A stretch of 20,600 nucleotides of DNA from an uncultured Eubacteriales bacterium (GTDB lineage Bacteria; Bacillota; Clostridia; Oscillospirales; Acutalibacteraceae): positions 1-20,600 of the forward strand of contig CAKTEU010000030.1 of assembly GCA_934552855.1 (NCBI GenBank), read 5' to 3'. The notes beneath the pieces were generated by a model. That model was given only the letters and a program-made list of their open reading frames with translations, ran no database searches and was not told the DNA's origin. A program made the position numbers and the translations under genes. This document shows, piece by piece, positions 7,501-14,976 of the stretch (position 1 is the stretch's first letter; each line of letters starts with the position of its first letter).

Positions 7501-8799
7501 ATGACCTTTGAACAAACGCTTGATTACATATATTCACGAAAAAAATTTGCAAAAAGCAATTCACTTGAACGCATAAACGCAACCCTTTCTGCCCTTTCAA
7601 ACGAGCATAAAAAGCTTAAATTCGTTCATGTTCTCGGAACAAACGGAAAAGGCTCTGTTTCGGCAATGATAAGTTCCTGCCTTTCCGCCGCCGGATACAA
7701 AACCGGACTTTTCACTTCGCCCTTTGTTGTTGATTTCAGAGAGCGGATACAAATTGACGGAAAGTACATTGAAAAGCAAGATTTTTGCCGCATTGCACAA
7801 ACAGTCAAGGAAAAGAGCGAAACTTTGCCGGAAACCCTTCGTCCAACGTTTTTTGAATTTGTGCTTGCCTGTGCACTCGTTTATTTTTATGAAAGCGACT
7901 GTGACATAGTTGTTCTTGAAGCCGGAATAGGCGGCAAAAACGACAGCACAAACATCATTCCTCCTCCCCTTGTTACGGTTTTCACTTCAATTTCGTTTGA
8001 CCATACCGATGTTCTCGGAAGAACAATTGAAGAAATTGCAAAAAGCAAAGCCGGTGCAATCAAAAAAGGCAGCGTTGTTGTTTCCTTTCCTTTTGAAAAC
8101 GGCGGCTTTGACTTTGTTCCTCAAAGTACCGAAGCAAAAGCCGTGCTTGAAAAAGCGGCAAAAGAAAATGACTGCAAAATCGTTTTTCCCGATATGAAAG
8201 GTCTCAAGCTCACAAAGGAAAGCATTTTTGAAACCGGGTTTTCGTTCGGCGGTCTTGATTTTTCAACAAAGCTCCCCGGCGAACACCAGCTCGGAAACGC
8301 TGTCTGTGCTCTGACGGCACTGAACGAACTCAAATCACTCGGCTTTTCACTGAGCGGCGAAAGCCTTCAAAAAGGCATAAAAGCGGCATTCCTTCCGGCA
8401 AGAGCCGAAATTGTGAGAAAAGAACCTCTCACAATCATTGACGGCGGCCACAACGAAGGAGCGGCAAGAACGCTTCAAAGGCTTATTAACCGCCACCTTA
8501 AAGGCAAAAAAATTACACTTCTTGCGGCATATATGAAAGACAAGGATTACAAGACCGCCCTTTCAATTCTTGCGCCGGAATGTGAAAACATTGTGTTCAC
8601 CCTTGCGGACAAAAAGCGGGGCGAAGAACCCGAAAGGCTCAAAAAAAGCAGCGAAAAGTCTTGCAAAAACATCACCTGCGAAAGCGACGAAAAAAAAGCA
8701 TTTGAAAAGGCGGAAAGCCTTGTTCAAAAGGACGGCGTTTTAATTATTGCCGGTTCGTTTTATCTTGCGGGCGAAGAACGCAAAAATTTTTCCGTCTGA
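7501..8799 (+). CDS. folC: Folylpolyglutamate synthase/dihydrofolate synthase
   Basis: FolC is a cytoplasmic ATP-dependent ligase that adds glutamate to dihydropteroate and to reduced folates. The 432-residue product has the family's length. The P-loop GTNGKGS lies at residues 46-52, followed by TSP (72-74) for substrate contact, the ATP-domain segment LEAGIGGKNDSTN (139-151, variant of the usual GGRxDATN), and SFDHTDVLG (165-173). A HNEGAA segment in the second half corresponds to the usual HNP/G motif. The frame is open back to 7279 without supporting signals. ATG at 7501 is chosen because homologues begin with TLDYIYS-like sequence right after it and GGGGA lies upstream. The gene is alone between a divergent operon and the spoIIA operon. 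Confidence 0.92.
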   Translation: MTFEQTLDYIYSRKKFAKSNSLERINATLSALSNEHKKLKFVHVLGTNGKGSVSAMISSCLSAAGYKTGLFTSPFVVDFRERIQIDGKYIEKQDFCRIAQTVKEKSETLPETLRPTFFEFVLACALVYFYESDCDIVVLEAGIGGKNDSTNIIPPPLVTVFTSISFDHTDVLGRTIEEIAKSKAGAIKKGSVVVSFPFENGGFDFVPQSTEAKAVLEKAAKENDCKIVFPDMKGLKLTKESIFETGFSFGGLDFSTKLPGEHQLGNAVCALTALNELKSLGFSLSGESLQKGIKAAFLPARAEIVRKEPLTIIDGGHNEGAARTLQRLINRHLKGKKITLLAAYMKDKDYKTALSILAPECENIVFTLADKKRGEEPERLKKSSEKSCKNITCESDEKKAFEKAESLVQKDGVLIIAGSFYLAGEERKNFSV

Positions 8800-8825
8800 C
8801 TCCTTTCGCCAAATTATTCAAAGAA

Positions 8826-8865
8826 AACAGCTTATCATAGGGCTTGTCCCCTTTGATAAGCTGTT
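8826..8865. terminator. Hairpin between folC and spoIIAA
   Basis: AACAGCTTATCA at 8826-8837 pairs perfectly with TGATAAGCTGTT at 8854-8865, with GGG/CCC possible in the loop. Only AATTTTAT follows on the plus strand, so termination of folC may be partial. I saw no clear sigma-H or sigma-A promoter for the spoIIA operon in the remaining gap. Confidence 0.6.
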
Positions 8866-8898
8866 AATTTTATATCTTTGCAAGAAAGGAAAAATGAA

Positions 8899-9219
8899 AT
8901 GTCGGCACGAATAGAATACATGAAAAAGGAAATTCGGGTTGTGCTTGACGGCGAAATTGATCACCACAGCGCAAGCCTCATTCGCATAAGCATTGACGAC
9001 GCAATAATTCACAAACGTCCCGGGCTGCTTATTCTTGATTTTTCGGGCGTAAGCTTTATGGACAGCTCCGGAATCGGCCTTGTTATGGGGCGATACAAGC
9101 TCATGCGTTCGGTCGGCGGGAGAATAAGGGTTGAAAACCTTTCGCCTTCCGCATATAAGGTCATGAAGCTTGCCGGGCTTGAAAGGCTCGGCGAACTCAA
9201 ACAAAAGGAGGTCGTTTGA
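8899..9219 (+). CDS. spoIIAA: Anti-sigma F factor antagonist SpoIIAA
   Basis: This 106-residue STAS-domain protein is the anti-anti-sigma factor of the forespore switch. Unphosphorylated SpoIIAA displaces sigma-F from SpoIIAB, and SpoIIAB inactivates it by serine phosphorylation. The conserved phosphorylation loop FMDSSGIG lies at residues 53-60, with Ser56/Ser57 matching the target region. ATG at 8899 is preferred, with AGAAAGG 9 nt upstream; an in-frame TTG at 8878 lacks support. The stop overlaps the spoIIAB start region and the operon order is the standard one. Confidence 0.93.
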   Translation: MSARIEYMKKEIRVVLDGEIDHHSASLIRISIDDAIIHKRPGLLILDFSGVSFMDSSGIGLVMGRYKLMRSVGGRIRVENLSPSAYKVMKLAGLERLGELKQKEVV

Positions 9220-9221
9220 AA

Positions 9222-9656
9222 ATGGAAAAAACAAACGAAATGAAACTCACCTTTGAAAGCAAAAGCGTTAACGAAGGATTTTCCCGTGTTGCGGTTTCAA
9301 GCTTTGCTTCTTCGCTTGACCCGACGGTTGAAGAACTTTCGGACATTAAAACCGCAGTCAGCGAGGCGGTCACAAACGCAATTGTTCACGGCTACCGGGA
9401 AAAAATGGGGAAAATTTACATAACGGCGGCGATTACGGACAAGAATATTATCAGAATAAAAATCCGTGATAACGGGGTTGGAATTGAGGACATTGAAAAA
9501 GCACGTGAACCGCTTTTCACAACCCTCGGCGGCGAACGGGCAGGTTTGGGCTTTGCCGTGATGGAAAGCTTTATGGACAAGGTTAAAGTCCGTTCCGCCC
9601 CGGGTCACGGAACAACTGTAACGCTTGAAAAGCACATTTTCGGAAAAGAGGGCTAA
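9222..9656 (+). CDS. spoIIAB: Anti-sigma F factor / serine kinase SpoIIAB
   Basis: This 144-residue GHKL-fold protein binds sigma-F and phosphorylates SpoIIAA. The N box runs SEAVTNAIVHG (47-57) with Glu48 and Asn52 for Mg-ATP. The G1 box DNGVGI is at 83-88, the lid and G2 box GGERAGLGF at 103-111, and GHGTTV at 128-133. Arg106 in the lid corresponds to the residue that contacts sigma-F and SpoIIAA in Bacillus. ATG at 9222 is chosen because AAAGGAGGT lies 9 nt upstream; the TTG at 9216 would sit only 3 nt from it and overlap the spoIIAA stop codon. Confidence 0.94.
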   Translation: MEKTNEMKLTFESKSVNEGFSRVAVSSFASSLDPTVEELSDIKTAVSEAVTNAIVHGYREKMGKIYITAAITDKNIIRIKIRDNGVGIEDIEKAREPLFTTLGGERAGLGFAVMESFMDKVKVRSAPGHGTTVTLEKHIFGKEG

Positions 9657-9671
9657 AAGGAGAGATTCTTT

Positions 9672-10340
9672 TTGGAAAACTCAAAGGAAAAAAAGGATTT
9701 GCTTGTTGAAGAAAATCTTGGTCTTGTTCACGCCTGCGCAAACAAATTCAGAGGCAGAGGAAGCGAATATGACGACCTTTTTCAAGCCGGCTGCGTCGGA
9801 CTTTGCAAAGCGGCGGCAAATTTTGACCCCGACAGAGGATTTGCCTTTTCAACCTATGCCGTGCCGGTAATTCTCGGCGAAATACGCCGAATTTTTCGTG
9901 ACGGCGGAACAGTCAAGGTTTCACGCTCGCTGAAAGAAAAGGCAAGAAATGCACTCAAAGCAAAGCAGGAGCTTGAAGCCGAGCTTTCACGTGAGCCGAC
10001 AATTTCGGAGCTTGCAAAAAAGCTTCAGGTTGAAGTGAGCGAAGCGGCGGAGCTTTTGACGGTTTCAATGCCCGTAATCTCACTGACGGCGCAGGACGAA
10101 AACAGCGAACGCCAGCTTGACATTCCGACCGAAGCACCGGAAGAAGCGATTTCCGAAAAGCTTGCGCTCAAAAAAGTTGTCTCGCTCCTTAACGAGCGGG
10201 ACAGACGGCTGATTGAACTGCGATATTTTGACGGGCTGACCCAGGTCAAAACCGCCGCAAAGCTTGGAATGTCGCAGGTTCAGGTTTCAAGGCGTGAAAA
10301 AGCGTTGCTGATTAAAATGAGAGAAAGCCTTCTCGGCTGA
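9672..10340 (+). CDS. sigF: RNA polymerase sporulation sigma factor SigF
   Basis: This 222-residue sigma-70-family protein directs early forespore transcription. Region 2 contains YDDLFQAG...GLCKAAANFDP and FSTYAVPVILGEIRR. Region 3 includes the VSRSLKEKARN segment. Region 4 ends with a helix-turn-helix, LTQVKTAAKLGMSQVQVSRREK, near the C terminus. The start is a TTG at 9672, with AAGGAGAG 7 nt upstream and no in-frame ATG until far inside. It follows spoIIAB by 15 bp, completing the conserved spoIIAA-spoIIAB-sigF operon. No spoVA genes follow, and a strong terminator closes the unit. At 222 residues it is slightly shorter than Bacillus SigF, but region 2 to region 4 is complete. Confidence 0.93.
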   Translation: MENSKEKKDLLVEENLGLVHACANKFRGRGSEYDDLFQAGCVGLCKAAANFDPDRGFAFSTYAVPVILGEIRRIFRDGGTVKVSRSLKEKARNALKAKQELEAELSREPTISELAKKLQVEVSEAAELLTVSMPVISLTAQDENSERQLDIPTEAPEEAISEKLALKKVVSLLNERDRRLIELRYFDGLTQVKTAAKLGMSQVQVSRREKALLIKMRESLLG

Positions 10341-10341
10341 A

Positions 10342-10388
10342 AAAAGCGGTTATTGAATGGCGAAACACCAAAATCAATAACCGCTTTT
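10342..10388. terminator. Bidirectional terminator after sigF
   Basis: AAAAGCGGTTATTGA at 10342-10356 pairs perfectly over 15 bp with TCAATAACCGCTTTT at 10374-10388. T-rich flanks on both strands let it serve sigF and the convergent gene at 10396. Confidence 0.92.
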
Positions 10389-10395
10389 GTTTTAA

Positions 10396-10929
10396 TTAAA
10401 TTGCTTCCTTCGCTTTTACGAACTTGTTATGAAAATCAGCTTCAAGTGAAAAGCTTTTTGGAACATTGTCGCACACTATAATTTTTCGGCTGGACAAATC
10501 CGATTCGATACAGTCAACAACCTTTTTGTTATCATCAAAAAACTTTATCGTTGCACTGTCACTGTCCGCATTTTTGTACCAGATAATCAAATAGTGATTG
10601 TTCCCTATTGATAATGGAAGTGTTATATAGTCTTTTGAATCCGAATATACACAAGATTGGAACTTATATGCACCACTCTTCGGAGCAAACACAACAAGAC
10701 CATATCCCCCGTTTGACGAATCAAAACCTGAAATAATATAGTTTTCAACCTTCGTTTCTGAAGAAATCACAGCATTTTTTCTTATGCGTCCGATATACTC
10801 TTCACGCTCATCAAAAGTTGAAATTCCTTGACTGAAAAAAGTGATTGTTAAAACCAAAGAAAAGGCCATCAAAGGAATTAGCAATAGTACAACTTTTTTA
10901 AAACTAATTTTTTCGATGTTATTTATCAT
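10396..10929 (-). CDS. Membrane-anchored protein of unknown function
   Basis: I do not recognise a family. From the ATG at 10929 it encodes 177 residues: a short basic N terminus, one hydrophobic segment (about 12-31) and a soluble, presumably extracellular domain of mixed hydrophobic and charged sequence, likely beta-rich, with three cysteines. An in-frame GTG at 10938 is an alternative start; AGAGAAAG lies 3 nt before the GTG and 12 nt before the ATG, so the choice is unsettled. The gene is more AT-rich, with more ATA and TAT codons than its neighbours, which hints at later acquisition. It is a single unit with its own promoter and a shared terminator. Confidence 0.7.
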   Translation of the reverse strand: MINNIEKISFKKVVLLLIPLMAFSLVLTITFFSQGISTFDEREEYIGRIRKNAVISSETKVENYIISGFDSSNGGYGLVVFAPKSGAYKFQSCVYSDSKDYITLPLSIGNNHYLIIWYKNADSDSATIKFFDDNKKVVDCIESDLSSRKIIVCDNVPKSFSLEADFHNKFVKAKEAI

Positions 10930-10962
10930 GAGTATCACGTACTTTCTCTTTTTTCAAAACTT

Positions 10963-10991
10963 ATGATAGCATACACAGCAATTATTTTCAA
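10963..10991 (-). promoter_or_regulatory. Promoter of the 177-aa anchored protein gene
   Basis: On the minus strand, TTGAAA (complement of 10986-10991), a 17-bp spacer and TATCAT (complement of 10963-10968) form a sigma-A-like promoter ending about 25 bp before the start codon. Confidence 0.65.
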
Positions 10992-11041
10992 TATATGCAT
11001 AAAAATGTTTTTATTGTTTTATCAAAATCGTGAAAATGTAT

Positions 11042-11072
11042 AAAAAAAGACTGCCAAAATTGGCAGTCTTTT
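11042..11072 (-). terminator. Terminator of the metallophosphoesterase gene
   Basis: AAAAGACTGCCAA at 11045-11057 pairs with TTGGCAGTCTTTT at 11060-11072. Read leftward it is followed by seven T. It begins 12 bp after the stop codon at 11084. Confidence 0.92.
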
Positions 11073-11083
11073 ACAATTAAGAA

Positions 11084-12460
11084 TTATTTGTTGTTAATTC
11101 TGAACGTTGCGTAAGCGAGGAACTGTCCGCCGACAAAGTCGCAAGCGGTAACGATTATGTATGACGGATAAACCGTGATATAAAGTCCCTCGCTCATTGA
11201 GCCGGCATTTGAAGAAAGCTTCGGTTTAAGAATGCCTGTTGTTCTCGGTGCGGCGCAGGAGGAAACGTGAACCATTGTTGCGGTTGTTCCGTCGTAATCG
11301 GTGATGTTGAGCCTCGGATTGTAGCTCTGCATAGCATAAGTGAAATGCGAATGTCCGTTGAAGAACGTTACGTTTTTGTATTCTTCAAGAAGACCTCTGA
11401 AACGTACTTCGTCCTTGTTTCCGGTGCGATACGGAAGCGAATATGACTTTCCGTAATCGTTGACAAGGTTGCCTTCGCCCATTGCGGGTTCACCGCTCGG
11501 AGCGTTGAAGAACGTGTGGAAGAAGAGGTAAACTCTCTTGTCGCTGTACTTTTTGAACTGCGCTTCAAGCCAGTCAAGCTGTTTGTTTGTAACAAGCTGA
11601 ACACCCGGAGCGTAAACGCCCGTAATCTGAGAGAAGAAGATGAAGATATCGCCGTGGGTTTCTTCTCCGGCATAAACAAAGTCATAGCCGTTATCTGCGA
11701 CATCAAGAACGCCGGCTTTCTTTTCTTCACCGTAAACGCCCTTGTTGAGATACTTCTGCCACTGTTTGAGGTTGTTCGGGTTGCCGTTGTCATGGTTTCC
11801 TCGGCAGGTGAATACCGGAAAATCGTATTCCGAAGAATACTTGCCGACCTTTTTGAATGACGTTGTTTCGCCGGCGAACGAAAGGTCACCGCACATTCCG
11901 ATCATTGAAACGCCCATACTGTCAAGGAATTTGAGCGCACGGGGGAAAGATGTATCGGACTTATCTTTGAAGCCGTCAAAATATCTTCCGAAGTGAACGT
12001 CGCTGAGTGCGCCGAAAGAATAGGTTTTTTCGCCGTAATTGTTGAGCTTTTCTGCCGGAACAACGTCTTTGTCAAGAAGTTCATCACCGTAATAAAGAAG
12101 CGTTGTTGCCGCACCGTCGGGAATTGCAAGAAATTCGCCGAGGCTCTGTGTGCCTTCGCCGTTTTCAACGCTGATGTCGGCAAACTGCGAATAATAAACG
12201 TCCGAGCCACCCTCGTTTTTAACGCTGAGCTTTTCGCCGTTTTCGTCACCCCAAAAGATGCTGTAATCGCCGTCATAGTTTGAAGTTACGCTGACTGTTC
12301 CTGCGGCGGAGCCTGCATCGGCGTTTGAAAAGGCAACTGAAGCGTCCGCTTTGATTCCTCCGTCGGGCTTTGCCGGTGTTGCAATAATTCCGGCGGACAT
12401 CAAAAGAGCAATGATTGCCGCAAGGAATTTTTTGTAAAATTTTGAAAGTTTGATATTCAT
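11084..12460 (-). CDS. Secreted calcineurin-like metallophosphoesterase
   Basis: This is a 458-residue exported protein. ATG at 12460 is chosen because AAAGGAG lies 7 nt upstream; an in-frame ATG at 12490 lies outside that signal. Residues 1-28 form a signal peptide. An N-terminal beta-rich region (about 40-145) precedes the phosphoesterase domain, whose metal ligands are all visible: Asp154 and His156 (SDVHFG), Asp192 (GDLSF), Asn222 and His223 (GNHDN), His315 (FHTFF), and His370 and His372 (GHSH). It likely cleaves a phosphate mono- or diester outside the membrane. The substrate cannot be inferred from context. The gene has its own promoter and terminator. Confidence 0.85.
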   Translation of the reverse strand: MNIKLSKFYKKFLAAIIALLMSAGIIATPAKPDGGIKADASVAFSNADAGSAAGTVSVTSNYDGDYSIFWGDENGEKLSVKNEGGSDVYYSQFADISVENGEGTQSLGEFLAIPDGAATTLLYYGDELLDKDVVPAEKLNNYGEKTYSFGALSDVHFGRYFDGFKDKSDTSFPRALKFLDSMGVSMIGMCGDLSFAGETTSFKKVGKYSSEYDFPVFTCRGNHDNGNPNNLKQWQKYLNKGVYGEEKKAGVLDVADNGYDFVYAGEETHGDIFIFFSQITGVYAPGVQLVTNKQLDWLEAQFKKYSDKRVYLFFHTFFNAPSGEPAMGEGNLVNDYGKSYSLPYRTGNKDEVRFRGLLEEYKNVTFFNGHSHFTYAMQSYNPRLNITDYDGTTATMVHVSSCAAPRTTGILKPKLSSNAGSMSEGLYITVYPSYIIVTACDFVGGQFLAYATFRINNK

Positions 12461-12518
12461 TTCTGGTCTCCTTTCGATAATTTTCTTCATATAGAAATGA
12501 AACGCTTGCTACTCTTTC

Positions 12519-12547
12519 ATTTTATCCTTTGTTTTGAACATTGTCAA
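12519..12547 (-). promoter_or_regulatory. Promoter of the metallophosphoesterase gene
   Basis: On the minus strand, TTGACA (complement of 12542-12547), 17 bp and TAAAAT (complement of 12519-12524). An inverted repeat, AAATGAAA at 12495-12502 with TTTCATTT at 12515-12522, overlaps the -10 and start site and may be an operator. Confidence 0.75.
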
Positions 12548-12789
12548 CAGAAAAAAGACATTTCTCTATCATTATCACAAAACTGTAACAAAAAAACGTT
12601 TGCACAGGCAAAAGACAGCGGTTAAACTTTTTTAAAATAAGTGTTAAATTTCTTAACATAATTGTTTACAATATTTAATTAATAATCGGTTTTAAAAAAC
12701 AATTAAAATCAAAAATTGACAATAAACTTCTTTGTTTTTAAATGTTTCAGCTTAAATTAATTTTTAACCGAAGATTTTTTAAAATTAAA
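12548..12789. other. AT-rich divergent intergenic region
   Basis: This stretch separates the metallophosphoesterase promoter from the promoter of the 67-aa gene. It holds one operator-like palindrome (12642-12658) and many runs of A and T. No coding region or RNA gene is evident. Confidence 0.5.
12642..12658. promoter_or_regulatory. Operator-like palindrome, copy 1
   Basis: TGTTAA-ATTTC-TTAACA has 6-bp arms and a 5-bp centre. The same TGTTAA-N5-TTAACA pattern recurs at 12818-12834. The two lie 176 bp apart between divergent genes. Confidence 0.45.
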
Positions 12790-12818
12790 TTGACAAAACA
12801 AGTGACAACGTGTATTAT
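12790..12818 (+). promoter_or_regulatory. Promoter of the 67-aa protein gene
   Basis: TTGACA at 12790-12795, a 17-bp spacer and TATTAT at 12813-12818. Transcription would start near 12825, inside the palindrome at 12817-12835. Confidence 0.8.
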
Positions 12819-12835
12819 GTTAATATTATTAACAT
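12817..12835. promoter_or_regulatory. Operator-like palindrome over the start site, copy 2
   Basis: ATGTTAAT-ATT-ATTAACAT has perfect 8-bp arms. It contains TGTTAA-N5-TTAACA (12818-12834) and covers the end of the -10 and the transcription start. The position is typical for a repressor site. It resembles the clostridial Rex pattern TTGTTAA-N4-TTAACAA, but the centre is one base longer. Confidence 0.5.
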
Positions 12836-12851
12836 TGAAGGGGCTTGAGAC

Positions 12852-13055
12852 ATGCTATCTTTCAAAGAGACAAATATCCTTCATCCGTTGTATGCCGCAA
12901 AGCTTGAAAACGGTGTAATTATCAATGTTTACGGCGACCGGGCCGAAGGGAACGACGGAAAAACCTATTATCATGTCGGAAGAGAAAACGCCGACGGTAT
13001 TCTTGAAACAGTCGGCTGGAGCTGCGAAACAGATAAAGCCGTGATTCTGAAGTAA
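12852..13055 (+). CDS. Small protein of unknown function, 67 aa
   Basis: I do not recognise this family. GAAGGGG lies 8 nt before the ATG, and promoter, operator and terminator frame the gene closely, so it is probably real. The product is soluble, with no signal peptide or membrane segment. It has repeated short beta-like stretches (VIINVYG, KTYYHVG, ILETVGW), a glycine/aspartate-rich turn near residues 28-36 and one cysteine, suggesting a compact beta fold. The tight promoter-operator arrangement suggests controlled, possibly strong expression. No neighbour indicates a role. Confidence 0.72.
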   Translation: MLSFKETNILHPLYAAKLENGVIINVYGDRAEGNDGKTYYHVGRENADGILETVGWSCETDKAVILK

Positions 13056-13077
13056 TTTTTACAAGCTTATTAAGAAT

Positions 13078-13121
13078 AAAAAGCCGACGCAAAACGAAAA
13101 TCCGCTGCGTCGGCTTTTTTT
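13078..13121. terminator. Bidirectional terminator
   Basis: AAAAAGCCGACGC at 13078-13090 pairs with GCGTCGGCTTTTT at 13107-13119, with further T after it. It lies between the convergent 67-aa gene and the M28-type peptidase gene. Confidence 0.92.
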
Positions 13122-13135
13122 GCGGTCAATTAATT

Positions 13136-14377
13136 TCAGTTAAGACCGTGTTCATCAAAATCAAAAACAGTTTGAAGGGCGATTTCAATTGTTTTTTCAA
13201 TTGTTTCGGGGCAAAGATTGTCTGCGGTGTCAAGGCGGGTATGATAATATCTTGCCGGTGCCGGATCCATTGCAACAAAGCTTGCGGCTTTGATTCCGGC
13301 CTGTGAAGCGGCTGCGGCATCGGTTGAACCGAGCGGTATTGCACCGAACGGAACGTCCTTTCCGCATTTTTTCGCTGCACCTTGAACAAGGTTGCAAGCC
13401 TCAAGGTCGTTTTTAACAAGGCCGTTGAGGTCTTTTGTATAAATCATCATATATTCTTCGTCACGGATTGTGTCAAAGCCGACAAAGATTGTTTCAACGC
13501 CGTCGTTTTTAAGTTCCGGATGAGCCTCAAAAAATGCCTTTGAGCCTCTGAGTCCGCATTCTTCGCCGCCGGCAAGAAGAGCAACAACTTCGGTGTTTTC
13601 AAAGCGGATGTCGTTATCCGAAAGAAACTTCATAACGCTGTTTGCAATATAGCAGCCCGAAAGATCATCGCTTGCGCCATCAACGTGGCGTTTCGGATTT
13701 GTGAACTTATAAAGAGCGGCAAAACCGGGAACAAACGCAAGCTGGCCGAGAGCAAGACCTTTTTTGAGCTTTGCGTTCTTTGTTTTGAGTGAAACTGCGG
13801 TCGAAGCAATGTCATAAAGAAGTCCGGCAACGGCATAACCGGCAACGGTTACAACGCCCTTTGAACCAAGCTTATATGTATAAGTCCATTCCGGTGCGGA
13901 ATCGGTGTGACCGGAAATGATTATGCGGCGTTTTGTTTCTCCGGAAGCTTTTCTTACGGCAACAACGTTGCCGGACTGCTTCTTTTCGAAAAGCGGGTCA
14001 AGCGGTTTTTTGTAAAGACCGAATTCGCCGACAACCCCAGCAAGAGCCGTTCCGATAAGCGGCAGTGAAGCAGCGGTGAACTTCTTTTTTCCGAATGCGC
14101 CGGCAATGTTTGCGCAAGTTGAAGCAAGAAGGCAGCTTCCGGCAATCGGAACAAAGGACATAAACGCTCTCGGGTTTGCATAAAACGTTTCCCTCGTCAC
14201 GCTGTCTGCATAGCTTTTAAGGCTTTCGGCCATAAACTCCTGCGCCTTTTTTTCCTCCTCGTTTCCGCATTCGCGCGGACCGATTTCAGAGCAGATATGA
14301 GTGATGTTCCGAACGGCAAAATCGGCATATGAACCAAGTTTTCCGCCGGCCTTTTCCAATATTGTTTTAAACTCCAT
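13136..14377 (-). CDS. M28-type zinc exopeptidase with hydrophobic insertions
   Basis: This 413-residue protein carries the M28 (aminopeptidase Y/Iap-like) metal ligands in order: His157 and Asp159 (SGHTDS), Asp237/Asp238 (GASDDLSG), Glu272 and Glu273 (GGEECG), Asp302 (FDTI) and His379 (YYHTRLD). ATG at 14377 is chosen, with AAAGGAA about 9 nt upstream; an upstream in-frame non-ATG start at 14422 is less likely. There is no signal peptide. Four hydrophobic segments (about 71-94, 101-121, 174-196, 208-224) interrupt the fold before and after the first metal motif, so the enzyme may sit in or against the membrane. Predicted role: removal of N-terminal residues from peptides. It is a single gene with no related neighbours. 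Confidence 0.82.
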   Translation of the reverse strand: MEFKTILEKAGGKLGSYADFAVRNITHICSEIGPRECGNEEEKKAQEFMAESLKSYADSVTRETFYANPRAFMSFVPIAGSCLLASTCANIAGAFGKKKFTAASLPLIGTALAGVVGEFGLYKKPLDPLFEKKQSGNVVAVRKASGETKRRIIISGHTDSAPEWTYTYKLGSKGVVTVAGYAVAGLLYDIASTAVSLKTKNAKLKKGLALGQLAFVPGFAALYKFTNPKRHVDGASDDLSGCYIANSVMKFLSDNDIRFENTEVVALLAGGEECGLRGSKAFFEAHPELKNDGVETIFVGFDTIRDEEYMMIYTKDLNGLVKNDLEACNLVQGAAKKCGKDVPFGAIPLGSTDAAAASQAGIKAASFVAMDPAPARYYHTRLDTADNLCPETIEKTIEIALQTVFDFDEHGLN

Positions 14378-14503
14378 TTTCAATGTTTCCTTTCCAAATT
14401 TACTGCGATAAAATTTTACCACTTAAACCCAAATAATGCAAGAAAAATTTCTGTTAACCAAAAGGCTTTTTTAAAGTTTCTATATAACACCCATCCGGCA
14501 AAA

Positions 14504-14560
14504 AACAAAAACTCCGGAATCGTTCTGAGCGTTTTCAAAGCGGTTCCGGAATTTAATTTT
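14504..14560 (-). terminator. Terminator of the small membrane protein gene
   Basis: TCCGGAA at 14513-14519 pairs with TTCCGGA at 14544-14550. Read leftward the stem is followed by TTTTT-G-TTTTTT. The stem is interrupted inside and moderately strong. Confidence 0.65.
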
Positions 14561-14573
14561 TTTGAATTATATT

Positions 14574-14777
14574 TTATTCTTCGGCTGTCTGTTCTTCGGC
14601 GGGTGATTCTTCTTCGTTTTTTGCGGTGAAAAGTTTTGAAAGGGTGAAAATAATATCACCGACAAGATACGCCATTGAAGCAACATAAAGGACCTTGTGA
14701 TAAGGCTTTTTGCGTGTTGCGTAATTGACAATAAGAATAAGCGGCAACAGCGCAAGTTTAATAATACTGCTTTTCAT
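14574..14777 (-). CDS. Small membrane protein, 67 aa
   Basis: AAAGGAG lies 9 nt before the ATG, a strong signal for such a short gene. The product has two hydrophobic segments (about 4-20 and 29-49) joined by a basic loop (ATRKKPYHK) and a soluble acidic tail (EEESPAEEQTAEE). The second segment contains AYLVGDIIF, which faintly recalls the GD motif of YhhN/lysoplasmalogenase-like proteins, but the protein is far shorter than that family. Function is unknown. A second reading frame over the same bases lacks a ribosome binding site and is ignored. Confidence 0.72.
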   Translation of the reverse strand: MKSSIIKLALLPLILIVNYATRKKPYHKVLYVASMAYLVGDIIFTLSKLFTAKNEEESPAEEQTAEE

Positions 14778-14946
14778 TGATTATCACTCCTTTGGGCTAT
14801 CATGATTTTTGCAATAGTTTCGGAAGAATTTTTATTATTTTCAAAAATACGCACCGTTTAAATCGAATTGAACATATAACAAAGCAAAATTACAATTGAT
14901 GAAAAGAGCTGTGGGCATATCGTGTTTTTGAAGCTGCGGTTTATTG
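14778..14946. other. Intergenic gap without recognised features
   Basis: This AT-rich gap lies upstream of the 67-aa membrane protein gene and must hold its promoter. I could not identify -35 and -10 boxes with good spacing. No sporulation-type sigma-F, -G or -E promoter was convincing either. Confidence 0.4.
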
Positions 14947-14975
14947 AAAAAAGCAGCCTGAAAAGACTGCTTTTT
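14947..14975 (-). terminator. Terminator of the tRNA-Pro gene
   Basis: AAAAAGCAG at 14948-14956 pairs with CTGCTTTTT at 14967-14975. Read leftward it directly follows the tRNA 3' end and is followed by T. Confidence 0.88.
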
Positions 14976-14976
14976 A

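Noticed and set aside
8800..8898. Search for a sigma-H promoter of the spoIIA operon
   Set aside because: No AGGA-type -35 with a properly spaced GAAT -10 was found in the gap, so no promoter is reported although one is expected from Bacillus.
12495..12522. Possible catabolite-repression (cre) site, TGAAACGCTTGCT
   Set aside because: The spacing of the half sites is one base short of the cre consensus. The inverted repeat is better described only as a possible operator.
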